Shown: in pieces, positions 21,931-30,362 of the stretch
How positions within the stretch are numbered: the stretch's first letter is position 1
Layout: each line of letters begins with the position of its first letter
IMG/VR virus record: IMGVR_UViG_3300029286_000163
Coordinates: 1 to 32,559 of that record
DNA: 32,559 nt
Strand: one strand, 5' to 3'
DNA from: a virus
The notes under the pieces: generated by a model
The model's database searches: none
What the model was told of the DNA's origin: nothing
The model's input: only the letters and a program-made list of their open reading frames with translations
Program-made: the position numbers and the translations under genes

Positions 21931-24254
21931 CAGAACTTCCCATCGGGTTGCAGGCGGTACCTTATCCCACCGAGGCGCCAGAAGGTATCAAGGTCATTGC
22001 TCGAGATCTCGATGGACACGAGGCGCCCACGGAAGCGAGGCGTGATGTAGGTCGTAGCCTCCGTCAGGGTGTACGGGCCGTAGCTCGAGACCTGCCCGTC
22101 GGGGTAGTCCGCCACGTGGAAAGTGATCCCCACAGCGGCGTTTTTGGCCCCGTTGTAATAGCCCCACTTCATGTCGGGCCAGACCTGATCCACGAACATT
22201 TTTAGCTCGGCTTCGGACATCTGGAAGAAGCCCGTGCGGAAACTCGATGCCATCGGCTGGTCATCGGCGTTGAGCGACACTTCGTGCTGGTAAATGTACC
22301 CCGTGGGCGAGGCACCGATAGGCTGGCCAAGGACGCTCTGATCGAGCCACGCAGCCCGATCCAGCGTGCCGTAGTCCCACTGGTTGATGAGCACGTTCAG
22401 CTTCACGTAGCTGTCGTTCTCGCCGTTCACGCTGTCGTTCGACGGGTAGTACCACGCAATCTCGTGGAAGCTGGAATTCACCGCCACACGGATGTTGTCT
22501 GCGTAGTCCATATTTAGGTTCTGGAACACCACATCCCAGACCGGGCAATTCACCGGCTCGACGCCGCTGCCAGCGAGCTTGAAGAACTGCTTCAGGCCCA
22601 TCCAGTAGACGTCACCGTTGATGGCACCAGCAGCCTTCTCGGCGACCATCCCGCACCCGGCGCCGATCTCGTTGAACTGGTAGATGTAGGGCTGGCTGAC
22701 GTACTGCATGGCCCAGACGCCGAGGTCGGTCCAGATGAGCCCCTGCTGCGGGCCTTGGATGCCGCCGACGATGCGCGACCCCTTGGGGATGATGTAGGAG
22801 CCCGCCTGATTTGTGACCTGCGGCGACCAGACATTGAAGTTGCCAATGTCGCACCAGCGGACCAGCAGCGGCTGCTGGATGCCATTGTAGGTCGACCCAT
22901 AGGCGACGATCTGGCGCTGCGGCATGGCAATGAACATGCCCTGATTGGCAATGGGCGCCGTGGGGATCAGGGCGGAGCTTGCAGATCCCAGCTGCGGATC
23001 CCACTGGTAGATGCCGTTGTTGCGCGGGCAAGAGATCAGCGTCTCGCCCCAGTTGCCCAAAGACCAGTCCGTGGCGCTGCCGGTGGCGTAGCTGGTGAAT
23101 GTGACCGTGCCGCCCGAGCTATACGCGCCCGTTTCGGTTGATGCGATTACCAGTGTGCTGGTGTCGCCCGAGAGGCTTCCACGCGTCGACGAAACCACGC
23201 TGAACGGGTTGACGCTGTTGTAATTCGAAGGCGTCACGCCTGAAACCGTAAACTCGGACCCGGCAGGCACCTCGATCAGTGCGCGATTTCCTGCATCGCC
23301 GATGGTGTAGGTCACGAACCCGGCAGACGGCGTGGATGGCTGCACGTTGACGATGTCGTACTCGCGGCCATCCGATGGAATGGTGCCGATGCCGAAAGTG
23401 CCGACGCCAAATTCGCCCGTGCCGAACCCGGCAGCCGAAGGGGCGACGGTGTTCCCGAGGTAATACTCGTACTGAGCAAGGCCGCTGTTTAGGGAGGCGG
23501 AGCCGCTTGCCGTGGCGCTGTTAGACGCATTGATGGTGAAGGTGGTGGCCCCCGTCACGGATTGGATGACGTAGTTGCCCGAAAGAGTGATGCCGTTAAA
23601 AGTCGTGGGGACCAAGACCGGGAAAAACTGGTTTACCTGATAATCGTGGCTGGCCAGCGTGACCGTGACGATATTGCTGCCGCTCACCGTGGTGAATTGC
23701 GGAACGGCGCCGCCGTTGGATACGGTCGACGTAGCAAAAACGGGGTATCCCGCAGCGTCAACGACCTCGATCCGATACGTGTCAGGGTCGACGTACGTGC
23801 ATTGATAATTGCCAAACAGGACAAGGCCGCCCACGGCAATCTGCGTCTTGATAAAAACCGTGTCACCGCTCAGGATATTGGCTTCATCATCCACGATGGA
23901 GACCGTCGCGGACCCTGCTGTGGTCGACACAGAGACGGGCTTGCTGACCGTGTAGTACTGCCCGCTGATGCCAAGAAGCGCGCCGCCGCTGTTGATCGCG
24001 TACAGGCCGGTAGTCGATCCAATAGCCAGATACGGATCAGCGTAAGCGTCCTGCCACGCCCACAGGTTCCGAGGGACGCCCGGGACGACGCCGTTGTAAA
24101 ATTTGGTCCATCCCCCCAGCTTTTGCGGCAACGCCATGCCCTGCCGATCAGGCTGAAACCGGATAAGGTTGCACGACGAGATTGCAGCCTCGTTCAGCGT
24201 TGGCGTCCGGTTTTGATCGACGCCCGGGATCAATTTCATAGTTGCGTGGGGCAT
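21930..24254 (-). CDS. Tail hub / DNA stabilisation protein, P22 gp10-like
   Basis: 774 aa from ATG 24254. N-terminal IPGVDQNRTPTLNEAAISSCNLIRF and WTKFYNG, then PRNLWAWQDAYADPYLAIGSTTGLYAI, and later RIVGGIQGPQQGLIWTDLGVWAMQYV with FNEIGAGCGMVAEKAAG, match the beta-propeller-like gp10/tail-hub type proteins of podoviruses. Residues about 105-260 hold two small beta domains (STTAGSATVSIVDDEANILSGD; SGSNIVTVTLASHDYQVNQFF) of the inserted HGL-type. Likely closes the portal and joins it to fibres. Identity by pattern memory only. Confidence 0.75.
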   Translation of the reverse strand: MPHATMKLIPGVDQNRTPTLNEAAISSCNLIRFQPDRQGMALPQKLGGWTKFYNGVVPGVPRNLWAWQDAYADPYLAIGSTTGLYAINSGGALLGISGQYYTVSKPVSVSTTAGSATVSIVDDEANILSGDTVFIKTQIAVGGLVLFGNYQCTYVDPDTYRIEVVDAAGYPVFATSTVSNGGAVPQFTTVSGSNIVTVTLASHDYQVNQFFPVLVPTTFNGITLSGNYVIQSVTGATTFTINASNSATASGSASLNSGLAQYEYYLGNTVAPSAAGFGTGEFGVGTFGIGTIPSDGREYDIVNVQPSTPSAGFVTYTIGDAGNRALIEVPAGSEFTVSGVTPSNYNSVNPFSVVSSTRGSLSGDTSTLVIASTETGAYSSGGTVTFTSYATGSATDWSLGNWGETLISCPRNNGIYQWDPQLGSASSALIPTAPIANQGMFIAMPQRQIVAYGSTYNGIQQPLLVRWCDIGNFNVWSPQVTNQAGSYIIPKGSRIVGGIQGPQQGLIWTDLGVWAMQYVSQPYIYQFNEIGAGCGMVAEKAAGAINGDVYWMGLKQFFKLAGSGVEPVNCPVWDVVFQNLNMDYADNIRVAVNSSFHEIAWYYPSNDSVNGENDSYVKLNVLINQWDYGTLDRAAWLDQSVLGQPIGASPTGYIYQHEVSLNADDQPMASSFRTGFFQMSEAELKMFVDQVWPDMKWGYYNGAKNAAVGITFHVADYPDGQVSSYGPYTLTEATTYITPRFRGRLVSIEISSNDLDTFWRLGGIRYRLQPDGKF

Positions 24255-24257
24255 CTA

Positions 24258-25007
24258 TTAGCCTCTGGTCGGCGTTGCAACGACCGACGGGGACTGAGAC
24301 GTCCACCCAGAAGCCTCGTACTTCTTGCGGGCTTCCTCGACCGTCGCCCCCTTGAGCAGCGTCTGGTACTGCGTTTCGTAGGTGACGGGCATCTGCGGAT
24401 CGTTGCCGCCAGCCGACGAGAAATTGCGCTGGTAGGCCGCGACATAGATCATGGACGCCATGATCAGCAGATCGGGCAGGTACAGGCTGATGAACGTGCT
24501 GAGGTTCGTGGCCGACATGCTCGCGGGGCGCTCAGTCCCCACAACCTCGACGGTGTAGGCCGCGTCCGGGGCGGGCCCCAGATAGAAGAGATTGTCGTTG
24601 AACGGCGCGAAATACTGCGGCACGCCTCGGTTGGCCACGGCAGACGAGCCATAGACCGCGTCGAGGAACTCCTTCGTGACGGGCAGGCATGGGCTTCGGG
24701 TAGCCGCCACGCCGTCCGGATCCGTCTGCCCGACCGGCGTGATGATGTTGATCTGCTCGCTCACCACAAACGGATACCCGGCAAGCTGGAGCTTCCTACT
24801 TCCCGCCGTCAGAGTGAACGTCTGCGCCACGCTGGTGACGAGAAAATCAAGGTCACGATAGATGCGGTTCTCGGCGTACGTGATCGCCTGCGGGAGTATG
24901 ACCAGAAATTCAGGGTTGGCAGGGTCCACGACGGCCATGTTGGCGATCTGGGCCACGTAGCTGGTCGTTCCAGCGACGGTGCCGTCATAGCTCAAGCCGG
25001 TGGTCAT
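24258..25007 (-). CDS. Head-tail adaptor protein, SU10/gp6-like
   Basis: 249 aa from ATG 25007 with AAGG upstream. LVILPQAITYAENRIYRDLDFLVT (about 38-60) and a C-terminal helical part ending in KGATVEEARKKYEASGW fit the phage adaptor family that sits under the portal; the middle LTAGSRKLQLAGYPFVVSEQINIITP is a beta insertion. It lies between the holin and the tail-hub gene. A second adaptor-like gene at 26794-27540 may share the work. Confidence 0.75.
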   Translation of the reverse strand: MTTGLSYDGTVAGTTSYVAQIANMAVVDPANPEFLVILPQAITYAENRIYRDLDFLVTSVAQTFTLTAGSRKLQLAGYPFVVSEQINIITPVGQTDPDGVAATRSPCLPVTKEFLDAVYGSSAVANRGVPQYFAPFNDNLFYLGPAPDAAYTVEVVGTERPASMSATNLSTFISLYLPDLLIMASMIYVAAYQRNFSSAGGNDPQMPVTYETQYQTLLKGATVEEARKKYEASGWTSQSPSVVATPTRG

Positions 25008-25011
25008 GGCC

Positions 25012-25428
25012 TTAACCCTTTACGGTGGAGACGATCTTTTCGAGTGTTCTGCCCCCAATATAGCCGCCCAAGCACAATTTTACCAAGTCTATGATTTGGA
25101 GAAGCAGCGTGTCTCCCACGCGCAGCGGTGGCAGGCCAAACCAGCCCACGAATAGCGGCTGGAGGAAGCCAAACCAGAAGACGATGAACACGAACAGCAG
25201 AGCCGTGACCGGGCGCCAGAGCCGCTGGAGCGCGCTCTCGCCCCGCATCTCCGCCATGATCACGTCGCCCTGCGTCCGCGTCACCTCCGCAATCGTGCCG
25301 AGCACCTGCTTCTCGACCTCAGCGCGGATTTCCGCCTCTGAGACCTTACGATCCTGCATGGCGCCGAAAATGCCGACGATCTTGTCGATCAGCGGCCCGG
25401 CCAGCAACTTGGTGAGCAGCGAGAGCAT
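25012..25428 (-). CDS. Holin (3TM-type)
   Basis: 138 aa, overlapping the endolysin stop by 1 nt (TGATG). It starts with an amphipathic helix (MLSLLTKLLAGPLIDKIVGIFG) and a charged helix, then GESALQRLWRPVTALLFVFIVFWFGFL (membrane span) and a further hydrophobic part toward LCLGGYIGGRTLEK. The RLWRP motif just before the first span is typical of the holin family that includes gene transfer agent holins (Holin_3TMs). Placed directly after the endolysin, it should time lysis by opening the inner membrane. Confidence 0.85.
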   Translation of the reverse strand: MLSLLTKLLAGPLIDKIVGIFGAMQDRKVSEAEIRAEVEKQVLGTIAEVTRTQGDVIMAEMRGESALQRLWRPVTALLFVFIVFWFGFLQPLFVGWFGLPPLRVGDTLLLQIIDLVKLCLGGYIGGRTLEKIVSTVKG

Positions 25429-26132
25429 CAGATACCCCAGTCACGCTTGTGGACATACCGCTGGTAAACGATCCAGCCCAAGGCGCCCAGCACGACCACG
25501 GCGAGAACGCCGATCATGTTCTGCCCGGAGAACACAGCCGAGGCATTGTTGGCGATCTCCTTGGCAGAGGCGCTGATCGTTGCGGCAGCAGCTACGCCAG
25601 CGGCGACGTTGGTCGTGCTGAGGATCGAGGGCTTGCCGGTTGCGGCCTCCACCGGGGCCCGCTCTTCCTCCGGGGTGTCGACACTGCCGCTCCCCTTGAT
25701 GAACAACGCAGCCTCAGCGGCGCGGCGCTTCACGAGGCCGGAAAGGATCTTTCCGCCAGCGCGGTTCCAGAGAAGGAAGGCATCAGCCGCATCATCAAAC
25801 CTGCCCTGATTGATAAAGCGCAGGACGGAGGATTTTTTGAAATTGCCGGGCCCAATGTTGTAGCAGAGCGAAACGCAGGCTGAGTTCTGGTTGCTGGTCA
25901 AGGTAACCTTGACGGCATCGGCTACCGCCTTTTCATACGTCACGAGATCCCTCCGAAGCATGGCCTCGGCCTCTTCTCGAGTGATCACCATGCCGAGCTT
26001 GACCTCCGGGGCACCTGCAGCAGAGGTGTGGCCATACCCGATGGTCAGGATGCCGACGGGGTCTTTATAGGCCTTGAGCCTCAAGCCCTCAAAGATCTTG
26101 ATCAGGGAAAGACCTTCAGCGTTCGTCTGCAT
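25428..26132 (-). CDS. Endolysin, GH24 lysozyme with C-terminal membrane segment
   Basis: 234 aa from ATG 26132 with a strong AAGGAGG. The T4-lysozyme catalytic triad is present at identical spacing: E15 (FEGLRLKAYKD), D24 and T30 (ILTIGYGHT). The lysozyme domain covers about 1-150 (CVSLCYNIGPGNF is the C-lobe signature). Residues about 165-200 are Ala/Thr-rich, and about 204-222 (MIGVLAVVVLGALGWIVYQ) form a membrane span followed by RYVHKRDWGI. No N-terminal signal. The C-terminal anchor is unusual for a GH24 endolysin and may control its release or location. Confidence 0.9.
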   Translation of the reverse strand: MQTNAEGLSLIKIFEGLRLKAYKDPVGILTIGYGHTSAAGAPEVKLGMVITREEAEAMLRRDLVTYEKAVADAVKVTLTSNQNSACVSLCYNIGPGNFKKSSVLRFINQGRFDDAADAFLLWNRAGGKILSGLVKRRAAEAALFIKGSGSVDTPEEERAPVEAATGKPSILSTTNVAAGVAAAATISASAKEIANNASAVFSGQNMIGVLAVVVLGALGWIVYQRYVHKRDWGI

Positions 26133-26148
26133 GTTCGCCTCCTTAAGG

Positions 26149-26394
26149 CTATTTGTCCGCTTTGCCGTCGAGTTTTTCTGAGATCCGGATCAGCATCTCC
26201 TTGATCTCCTTCATCCCATCAGAAAACTGATTTTTCTGGATGTAATTGTTTGGGAGATCGACCTCAATCTGGTGGATGTCGTTCTTCAGCTTATCAACCG
26301 CATCCCACAGGGATCGGCCAAACCACCCTCCAACAGCGATTGCCACAGTGGCAATTATGTTGACCCATGTTTGCATATCAACGTCAGGAGGCAT
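26149..26394 (-). CDS. Small membrane protein with coiled coil
   Basis: 81 aa. One N-terminal membrane span (WVNIIATVAIAVGGWFGRSLW) is followed by a coiled coil with heptads (DKLKNDIHQIEVDLPNNYIQK, MKEIKEMLIRISEKL). Such proteins recur near phage lysis genes; a spanin-like or holin-related role is possible but not shown. The start at 26394 is taken; an internal Met at 26376 has no good ribosome site. It is next to the endolysin, 16 nt upstream of it in the operon. Confidence 0.75.
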   Translation of the reverse strand: MPPDVDMQTWVNIIATVAIAVGGWFGRSLWDAVDKLKNDIHQIEVDLPNNYIQKNQFSDGMKEIKEMLIRISEKLDGKADK

Positions 26395-26424
26395 CTATCT
26401 CTATCCAGCAAAGAGGTTGCGTTT

Positions 26425-26781
26425 TCACGGCGCTTCATCGTCAGGCGGAACGCTCAGAAACCCGCCTGAGGGCTCGGGGCTTTGCGCCATAGAGATCAAT
26501 GGCACAGGCCCTGCTGACGCCGCCACAAAATCCTGCGTACGCGGGTTTTGAATTGGTACGGGATCCGCAGGGATGACGATTGCCCGAAGCTGCGGCTGCG
26601 CGTTGTCGTAACAGGTGTTGCACACCAGCAGGCGGATGTTGGCCAGCGAGGCGCCGCGCCAGTCGTACTGCCAGCGCAGGTCAGAGTGCTGGTGAACAAA
26701 GCCGCATCTGTCACATATGCCTGCCGCAGTCGGCGCTGCCGGATTTGCGCGTGCCCGGCCCTGTTTTGAAGCGTATGACAT
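26425..26781 (-). CDS. Small zinc-ribbon protein of the virion block
   Basis: 118 aa from ATG 26781 with AGGAG. Zinc ligands C23/C26 (ICDRCGF) and C54/C57 (VCNTCYD) flank LRWQYDWRGASLANIRLL, then QLRAIVIPADPVPIQNPR. I recognise this layout from many podovirus-type genomes between the gp4-like protein and lysis genes, with no known role. The tail is Pro-rich and disordered. A structural, zinc-stabilised component or assembly factor is a fair guess. Confidence 0.78.
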   Translation of the reverse strand: MSYASKQGRARANPAAPTAAGICDRCGFVHQHSDLRWQYDWRGASLANIRLLVCNTCYDNAQPQLRAIVIPADPVPIQNPRTQDFVAASAGPVPLISMAQSPEPSGGFLSVPPDDEAP

Positions 26782-26793
26782 GACCCACTCCTA

Positions 26794-27540
26794 TCAGGCC
26801 CGGAAGTAACCGGCGAGTTGCGGGGAGATGAAGTAATTCGCAGTTTCTACGTTCTGAGCCGCAGCTATCTGGTATGCCTCGTCAGCCGCCGCCTTCAGGC
26901 CGACAGCCATCTGGGGGTTCCAGATCTTAGCCAGACGGTATGCAAGGCCATCAGCAAACGCCTCCATCCATAGGAACGGGATGTCGACCGTCTGACCGTT
27001 AGCGTAGTTCGAGGTCTGCGACTGCACGAGCCGGTAGTACTTCAGGTACTGAGCGCTGCTGCCATCGGGGACGGGCCACACGGTCACCTGCGGGCCAGTC
27101 ACAGGAGGCACTTCGTCGTCGCCCGGGCCCACCATGTCCGTCGGGCTCGTCAGGCGATCAAACCAATAGGTCGTCGTGAAGCCCTGCTGCCGCTTATTGG
27201 GATAGCTCGAGTATTCCGTGCGGCTGACGGGCAAGATGATCCGGTCAATGGGCGCACCAGACCCGTTATCGATGGTTACATACGCGTCGAGGATGACAAC
27301 CGTGCTGGGATCCACGGCATAGGTGGACTGGCCCTGAACCAGCGGAACCGTAACCAGATCAACCTTCCACAGGTTAACGCCCTGATTGCTGAAGCTCGCC
27401 AACATCATGTTCACAGCCATTCTGGCCGTGGTGAGGTGCTCCTGCACAATCGACGTGTTGCGTATACCAATCTGGTTATACGCGTACAAAACGAGTTCCC
27501 CCATTCCGGGGTTAAAATTATAGCTGCCGCTCGTTGTCAT
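26794..27540 (-). CDS. Tail accessory / head-completion protein, P22 gp4-like
   Basis: 248 aa from ATG 27540 with AGAGG. NPGMGELVLYAYNQIGIRNTSIVQEHLTTARMAVNMMLASFSNQGVNLW (9-57) is the helical start typical of gp4-type adaptors, followed by beta segments (QSTYAVDPSTVVILDAYVTI) and a helical C-terminus (FLWMEAFADGLAYRLAKIW). These proteins join the portal to the tail hub and seal the packaged DNA. It is separated from the gp10-like gene by the lysis cassette. Confidence 0.78.
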   Translation of the reverse strand: MTTSGSYNFNPGMGELVLYAYNQIGIRNTSIVQEHLTTARMAVNMMLASFSNQGVNLWKVDLVTVPLVQGQSTYAVDPSTVVILDAYVTIDNGSGAPIDRIILPVSRTEYSSYPNKRQQGFTTTYWFDRLTSPTDMVGPGDDEVPPVTGPQVTVWPVPDGSSAQYLKYYRLVQSQTSNYANGQTVDIPFLWMEAFADGLAYRLAKIWNPQMAVGLKAAADEAYQIAAAQNVETANYFISPQLAGYFRA

Positions 27541-27567
27541 GATGCGCCTCTATTCAGGTTCATGGCA

Positions 27568-27978
27568 CTACGCCCACACGCGGGCGCGACGGTTGATTAC
27601 GCCGGGATCGAACAGCCGCACGCCATTCGGCCCTTCGTATCCAGCCGGGACGCCTTCCTCGGTGATCGGCTTGAAGTCGAGGTCTTGGATGATCTGGAGC
27701 AGGTGCGTGCGCTGGAAGACATCGCCCTCCTGCGGCAGGCCGTAGGTCACCTGCTCGGCGAACTGTCCGTAGGCGCGGAGGTTGACGTGATGCCCATCGA
27801 CGATGACAGCGGGAGTATCTTCCGTAGCCGGGGTCTTGGTGATCGGCCCGAGTTCGTCGATCATCACGCCTTCGGTCGGGAGGAGTGTTTCGTCCTCATA
27901 GGTGGCGAGGCCGTTCGCGACCATGCCTTTGATGAACTGTTCGCGGGTTGGTGCCCATACCATTAGATCAATAATCAT
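27568..27978 (-). CDS. Hypothetical virion-block protein (136 aa)
   Basis: 136 aa from ATG 27978; an ATGA overlap couples it to the receptor-binding candidate upstream. The product reads WAPTREQFIKGMVANGLATYEDE near the start and contains HHVNLRAYGQFAEQVTYGLPQEGDVFQRTHLLQIIQDLDFKPITEEGVPAGYEG. No membrane segment or known motif. Coupling to a probable receptor-binding gene suggests a chaperone or fibre partner, yet the composition is GC-rich while that gene is not, so the overlap may mark a recombination boundary. Confidence 0.65.
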   Translation of the reverse strand: MIIDLMVWAPTREQFIKGMVANGLATYEDETLLPTEGVMIDELGPITKTPATEDTPAVIVDGHHVNLRAYGQFAEQVTYGLPQEGDVFQRTHLLQIIQDLDFKPITEEGVPAGYEGPNGVRLFDPGVINRRARVWA

Positions 27979-29699
27979 GTTGAGAGCGCCTGTAGTTCTG
28001 CGTCAGTCTTGCGCGTTGGGAAGTAGGTGAGGCGTTTGATGTGGCCGTTGGTTTGTTCGATGCCAGCTTGGTTCCCAACTTGTAGGACTGTAATGCCAGA
28101 AGGCATTGCTCCTCCGTCCGGGTCCACTCCAACAGCTGCCCCATTAACGGTCGCAACATAATCGTCAGTTGTGAACGCCACGGCGACTTTATCGCTTTGA
28201 CCAACAGTAAATGTGCCACCATCAACGGACGCCACAGTGCTCCCCAATGTGCGGACAAATAGCTGGCTTCCGTTGTCCAGATTGAGCGCAATTCGATTGG
28301 ACGCATCATTGTAGAGCACCGCTATGCGGCGAGAAACACTAAGGTTAGCCGCTCGTACTTCCGCAAACAAACTACCAGCCACCGCATTATACCCAAACGC
28401 ACTCGTCAGGATGCTGATCTGATCCGCAGCCCTAGTAACCTGTGAGGCAACTGTCGGAATGTAAGAAGTTGGGAAGGAACCTGCTTCGAGTTGAGCGCCC
28501 CATACAAGCAGGTCAGCGCTATCACTTGTTCCAGTTGTGCCACGCAAAATAATCTGGGCAAATGAGCAGGTTGGCTCTGTTGTAAAAAACCTTTGCCAGT
28601 CACCTGTAATAACACACAACGTGTAGGTGTTGTTAACTCTTAGTGCTACGGTCTTTGTACTTCCATCGGCGGTCTTAATCCAATATGAATTGGCTACAGG
28701 CACGCCTGATGGAATTGTTTGTTGTATTAAAGATTGATCTGAAAGTGTGGCGCCTGCTCCCTTATCCAGCTGTACTCTATCGGCTGTCATTGTCCCATCA
28801 GGGGCAGTTCCGTAGTTTGCAGTTACAACTACCGTTGAACCAGTACCACCAAAGCTCTTAATCCACGCCGCTCTATCAAACTCCTGCGAACGCAACAGCA
28901 GGTTAGTTCTCTGTTCCTCAATCAGCACACCCAATGGATCGAACGTGATGGGGTCATGGTCGATGGGAAGGGAGTACACTGCGGCGGAGGTTGTGGGGAT
29001 GTAGGTGTTGGAGTGGTTGGGAGTGAGCTGTAGCTGCGCCTTGTTGAACGTAATCGTATATCCCGTTGTATTTGAGCCACCGGGAGCAACAAAGTCTCTA
29101 AGGTCAATGCCCACGCTGGCGAAAGAGCCGGGTGTAAACGCGGGACTTGTTATTCTTTGTGGGACACCTGCTACAAAACTTGTGACTACGGGATAGTTTA
29201 CGGAGCCGTCAGAAAAAACGATGGGGACATTTGCTACCGTTGTATCACAAGTTACTTCGTAAGAAGCAACGCACGCCTTGTTGAGTGCTGAAAAATCCTG
29301 CCGGACGTAAACATACCCGCCATTCGCACTAACACTGACACTTCCATTAACCCTTGTACCGCTAGATATATACCCGTTTACCCAAGACGCGTTAGAAAAA
29401 TCTTCACTTCGCACGAAAAAATTATGCGGCGCATACCTCAGCACCCCATCCGACCCATAAACCATCTTCGGGCTAGGGGATGTGTAGGTGAGGATGCTGT
29501 CGGGGGTGGTCGTCGCTAGGTTGCGGGAGTTGTACCCAAGGCTGTCAGCGAAGTCGAGATCCAGCGCTGCGCCGGGCAAGACCCACGCAGGTGTCGCGTC
29601 AGCCAAAAAGCCCGGAGGCGTAGACAGCGAGGTGGAGCCGTACAGGAGCCCTGCAAAGCCACCCCAAAGGCCGGGAGCATTAGTCGAAAGACCCGCCAT
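27975..29699 (-). CDS. Modular tail / receptor-binding protein candidate
   Basis: 574 aa from ATG 29699 with AAGGAGG. Residues about 1-55 are a Gly/Ala-rich anchor. Two related carbohydrate-binding-like modules follow: the first opens NFFVRSEDFSNASWVNG and ends SNTYIPTTSAAVYS, the second opens NLLLRSQEFDRAAWIKS and ends TSYIPTVASQVTRAADQ. The last 130 residues (SLFAEVRAANLSVSRRIAVLYN to the end) look like a concanavalin-type lectin fold. Base composition drops here (27 of 60 bases are G/C in 28621-28680) and rises in the flanks, as in host-range genes swapped between phages. Likely binds a surface glycan; the call is by pattern only. Confidence 0.72.
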   Translation of the reverse strand: MAGLSTNAPGLWGGFAGLLYGSTSLSTPPGFLADATPAWVLPGAALDLDFADSLGYNSRNLATTTPDSILTYTSPSPKMVYGSDGVLRYAPHNFFVRSEDFSNASWVNGYISSGTRVNGSVSVSANGGYVYVRQDFSALNKACVASYEVTCDTTVANVPIVFSDGSVNYPVVTSFVAGVPQRITSPAFTPGSFASVGIDLRDFVAPGGSNTTGYTITFNKAQLQLTPNHSNTYIPTTSAAVYSLPIDHDPITFDPLGVLIEEQRTNLLLRSQEFDRAAWIKSFGGTGSTVVVTANYGTAPDGTMTADRVQLDKGAGATLSDQSLIQQTIPSGVPVANSYWIKTADGSTKTVALRVNNTYTLCVITGDWQRFFTTEPTCSFAQIILRGTTGTSDSADLLVWGAQLEAGSFPTSYIPTVASQVTRAADQISILTSAFGYNAVAGSLFAEVRAANLSVSRRIAVLYNDASNRIALNLDNGSQLFVRTLGSTVASVDGGTFTVGQSDKVAVAFTTDDYVATVNGAAVGVDPDGGAMPSGITVLQVGNQAGIEQTNGHIKRLTYFPTRKTDAELQALST

Positions 29700-29711
29700 T
29701 TACGAGCCTCC

Positions 29712-30362
29712 TTACGAGGGCACAACACTCGCCTGAGAGATTGTCGCCGTCACCACACCCGTGCCGCTGTTCAGCGTCACTTTCACAAACACAGGCGCGT
29801 ACCCGTAATTGCCCTGCACAGTCGTCGACGCACCAACCAGATTGGCGTCGGGATGATTGACCCACGTCACCAAGGCGGGAGCCACAGGCGAGATCAGGCT
29901 GTTGGGGTCGTCCAGCGTCTGCTGAACGGTGTAACTGACCGATCCGCTTACCGTACACTGGATGGCCGTCATCGGCATCGCCCAGCTATCAAGCGCCACC
30001 CAAGGCGAAGACGCCACGGCATTCGTGCCCACGGTGAGCGCATTAGCTGCAGTCGCGCTGATCGTGATCGAGGTTACGGTCTTGTAATCCAGAACCGACT
30101 GGGACGTGCTGGCGTTCGTACCCGCCAAGATCTCGGACTGGGTGCTGCCAGACCACGACGTGCCACTGATCGTAAACGTCTTGGCGCTTTCATTGCCCGT
30201 GCAGGTGATCAACACCCGCCGAGCCGTGTCCAGCGTTGCCACGCCTCCAGACGCACGAGCGCCATCCAGCGTCAGAGCGCCTGCCGACGGGGTCTGCGAG
30301 AGGCAAATCGCATTTGCAGAAGCTGCAACCAGCGGGCCCACAGTGACAGTAATCGGGCGCAT
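29712..30362 (-). CDS. Beta-rich virion protein (216 aa)
   Basis: 216 aa, start overlapping the upstream stop (TGATG). The sequence MRPITVTVGPLVAASANAICLSQTPSAGALTLDG at the start is a pattern common in phage structural genes, followed by ARRVLITCTGNESAKTFTISGTSW and a long Thr/Ser/Ala beta-rich stretch, ending VFVKVTLNSGTGVVTATISQASVVPS. It looks like a surface or decoration protein, with no enzyme motifs. Located directly before the receptor-binding candidate. Confidence 0.75.
   Translation of the reverse strand: MRPITVTVGPLVAASANAICLSQTPSAGALTLDGARASGGVATLDTARRVLITCTGNESAKTFTISGTSWSGSTQSEILAGTNASTSQSVLDYKTVTSITISATAANALTVGTNAVASSPWVALDSWAMPMTAIQCTVSGSVSYTVQQTLDDPNSLISPVAPALVTWVNHPDANLVGASTTVQGNYGYAPVFVKVTLNSGTGVVTATISQASVVPS

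Noticed and set aside
23562-25094. 510-codon open frame on the plus strand, antisense to the tail-hub and adaptor genes
   Set aside because: Arg/Asp/His-rich shadow of two well-supported minus-strand genes; no ribosome site, crosses the junction of the two genes, no recognisable domain.
27975-29699. Receptor-binding gene as target of a diversity-generating retroelement
   Set aside because: No reverse transcriptase and no template-repeat copy seen in the window; the module similarity is ancient, not a near-identical repeat.
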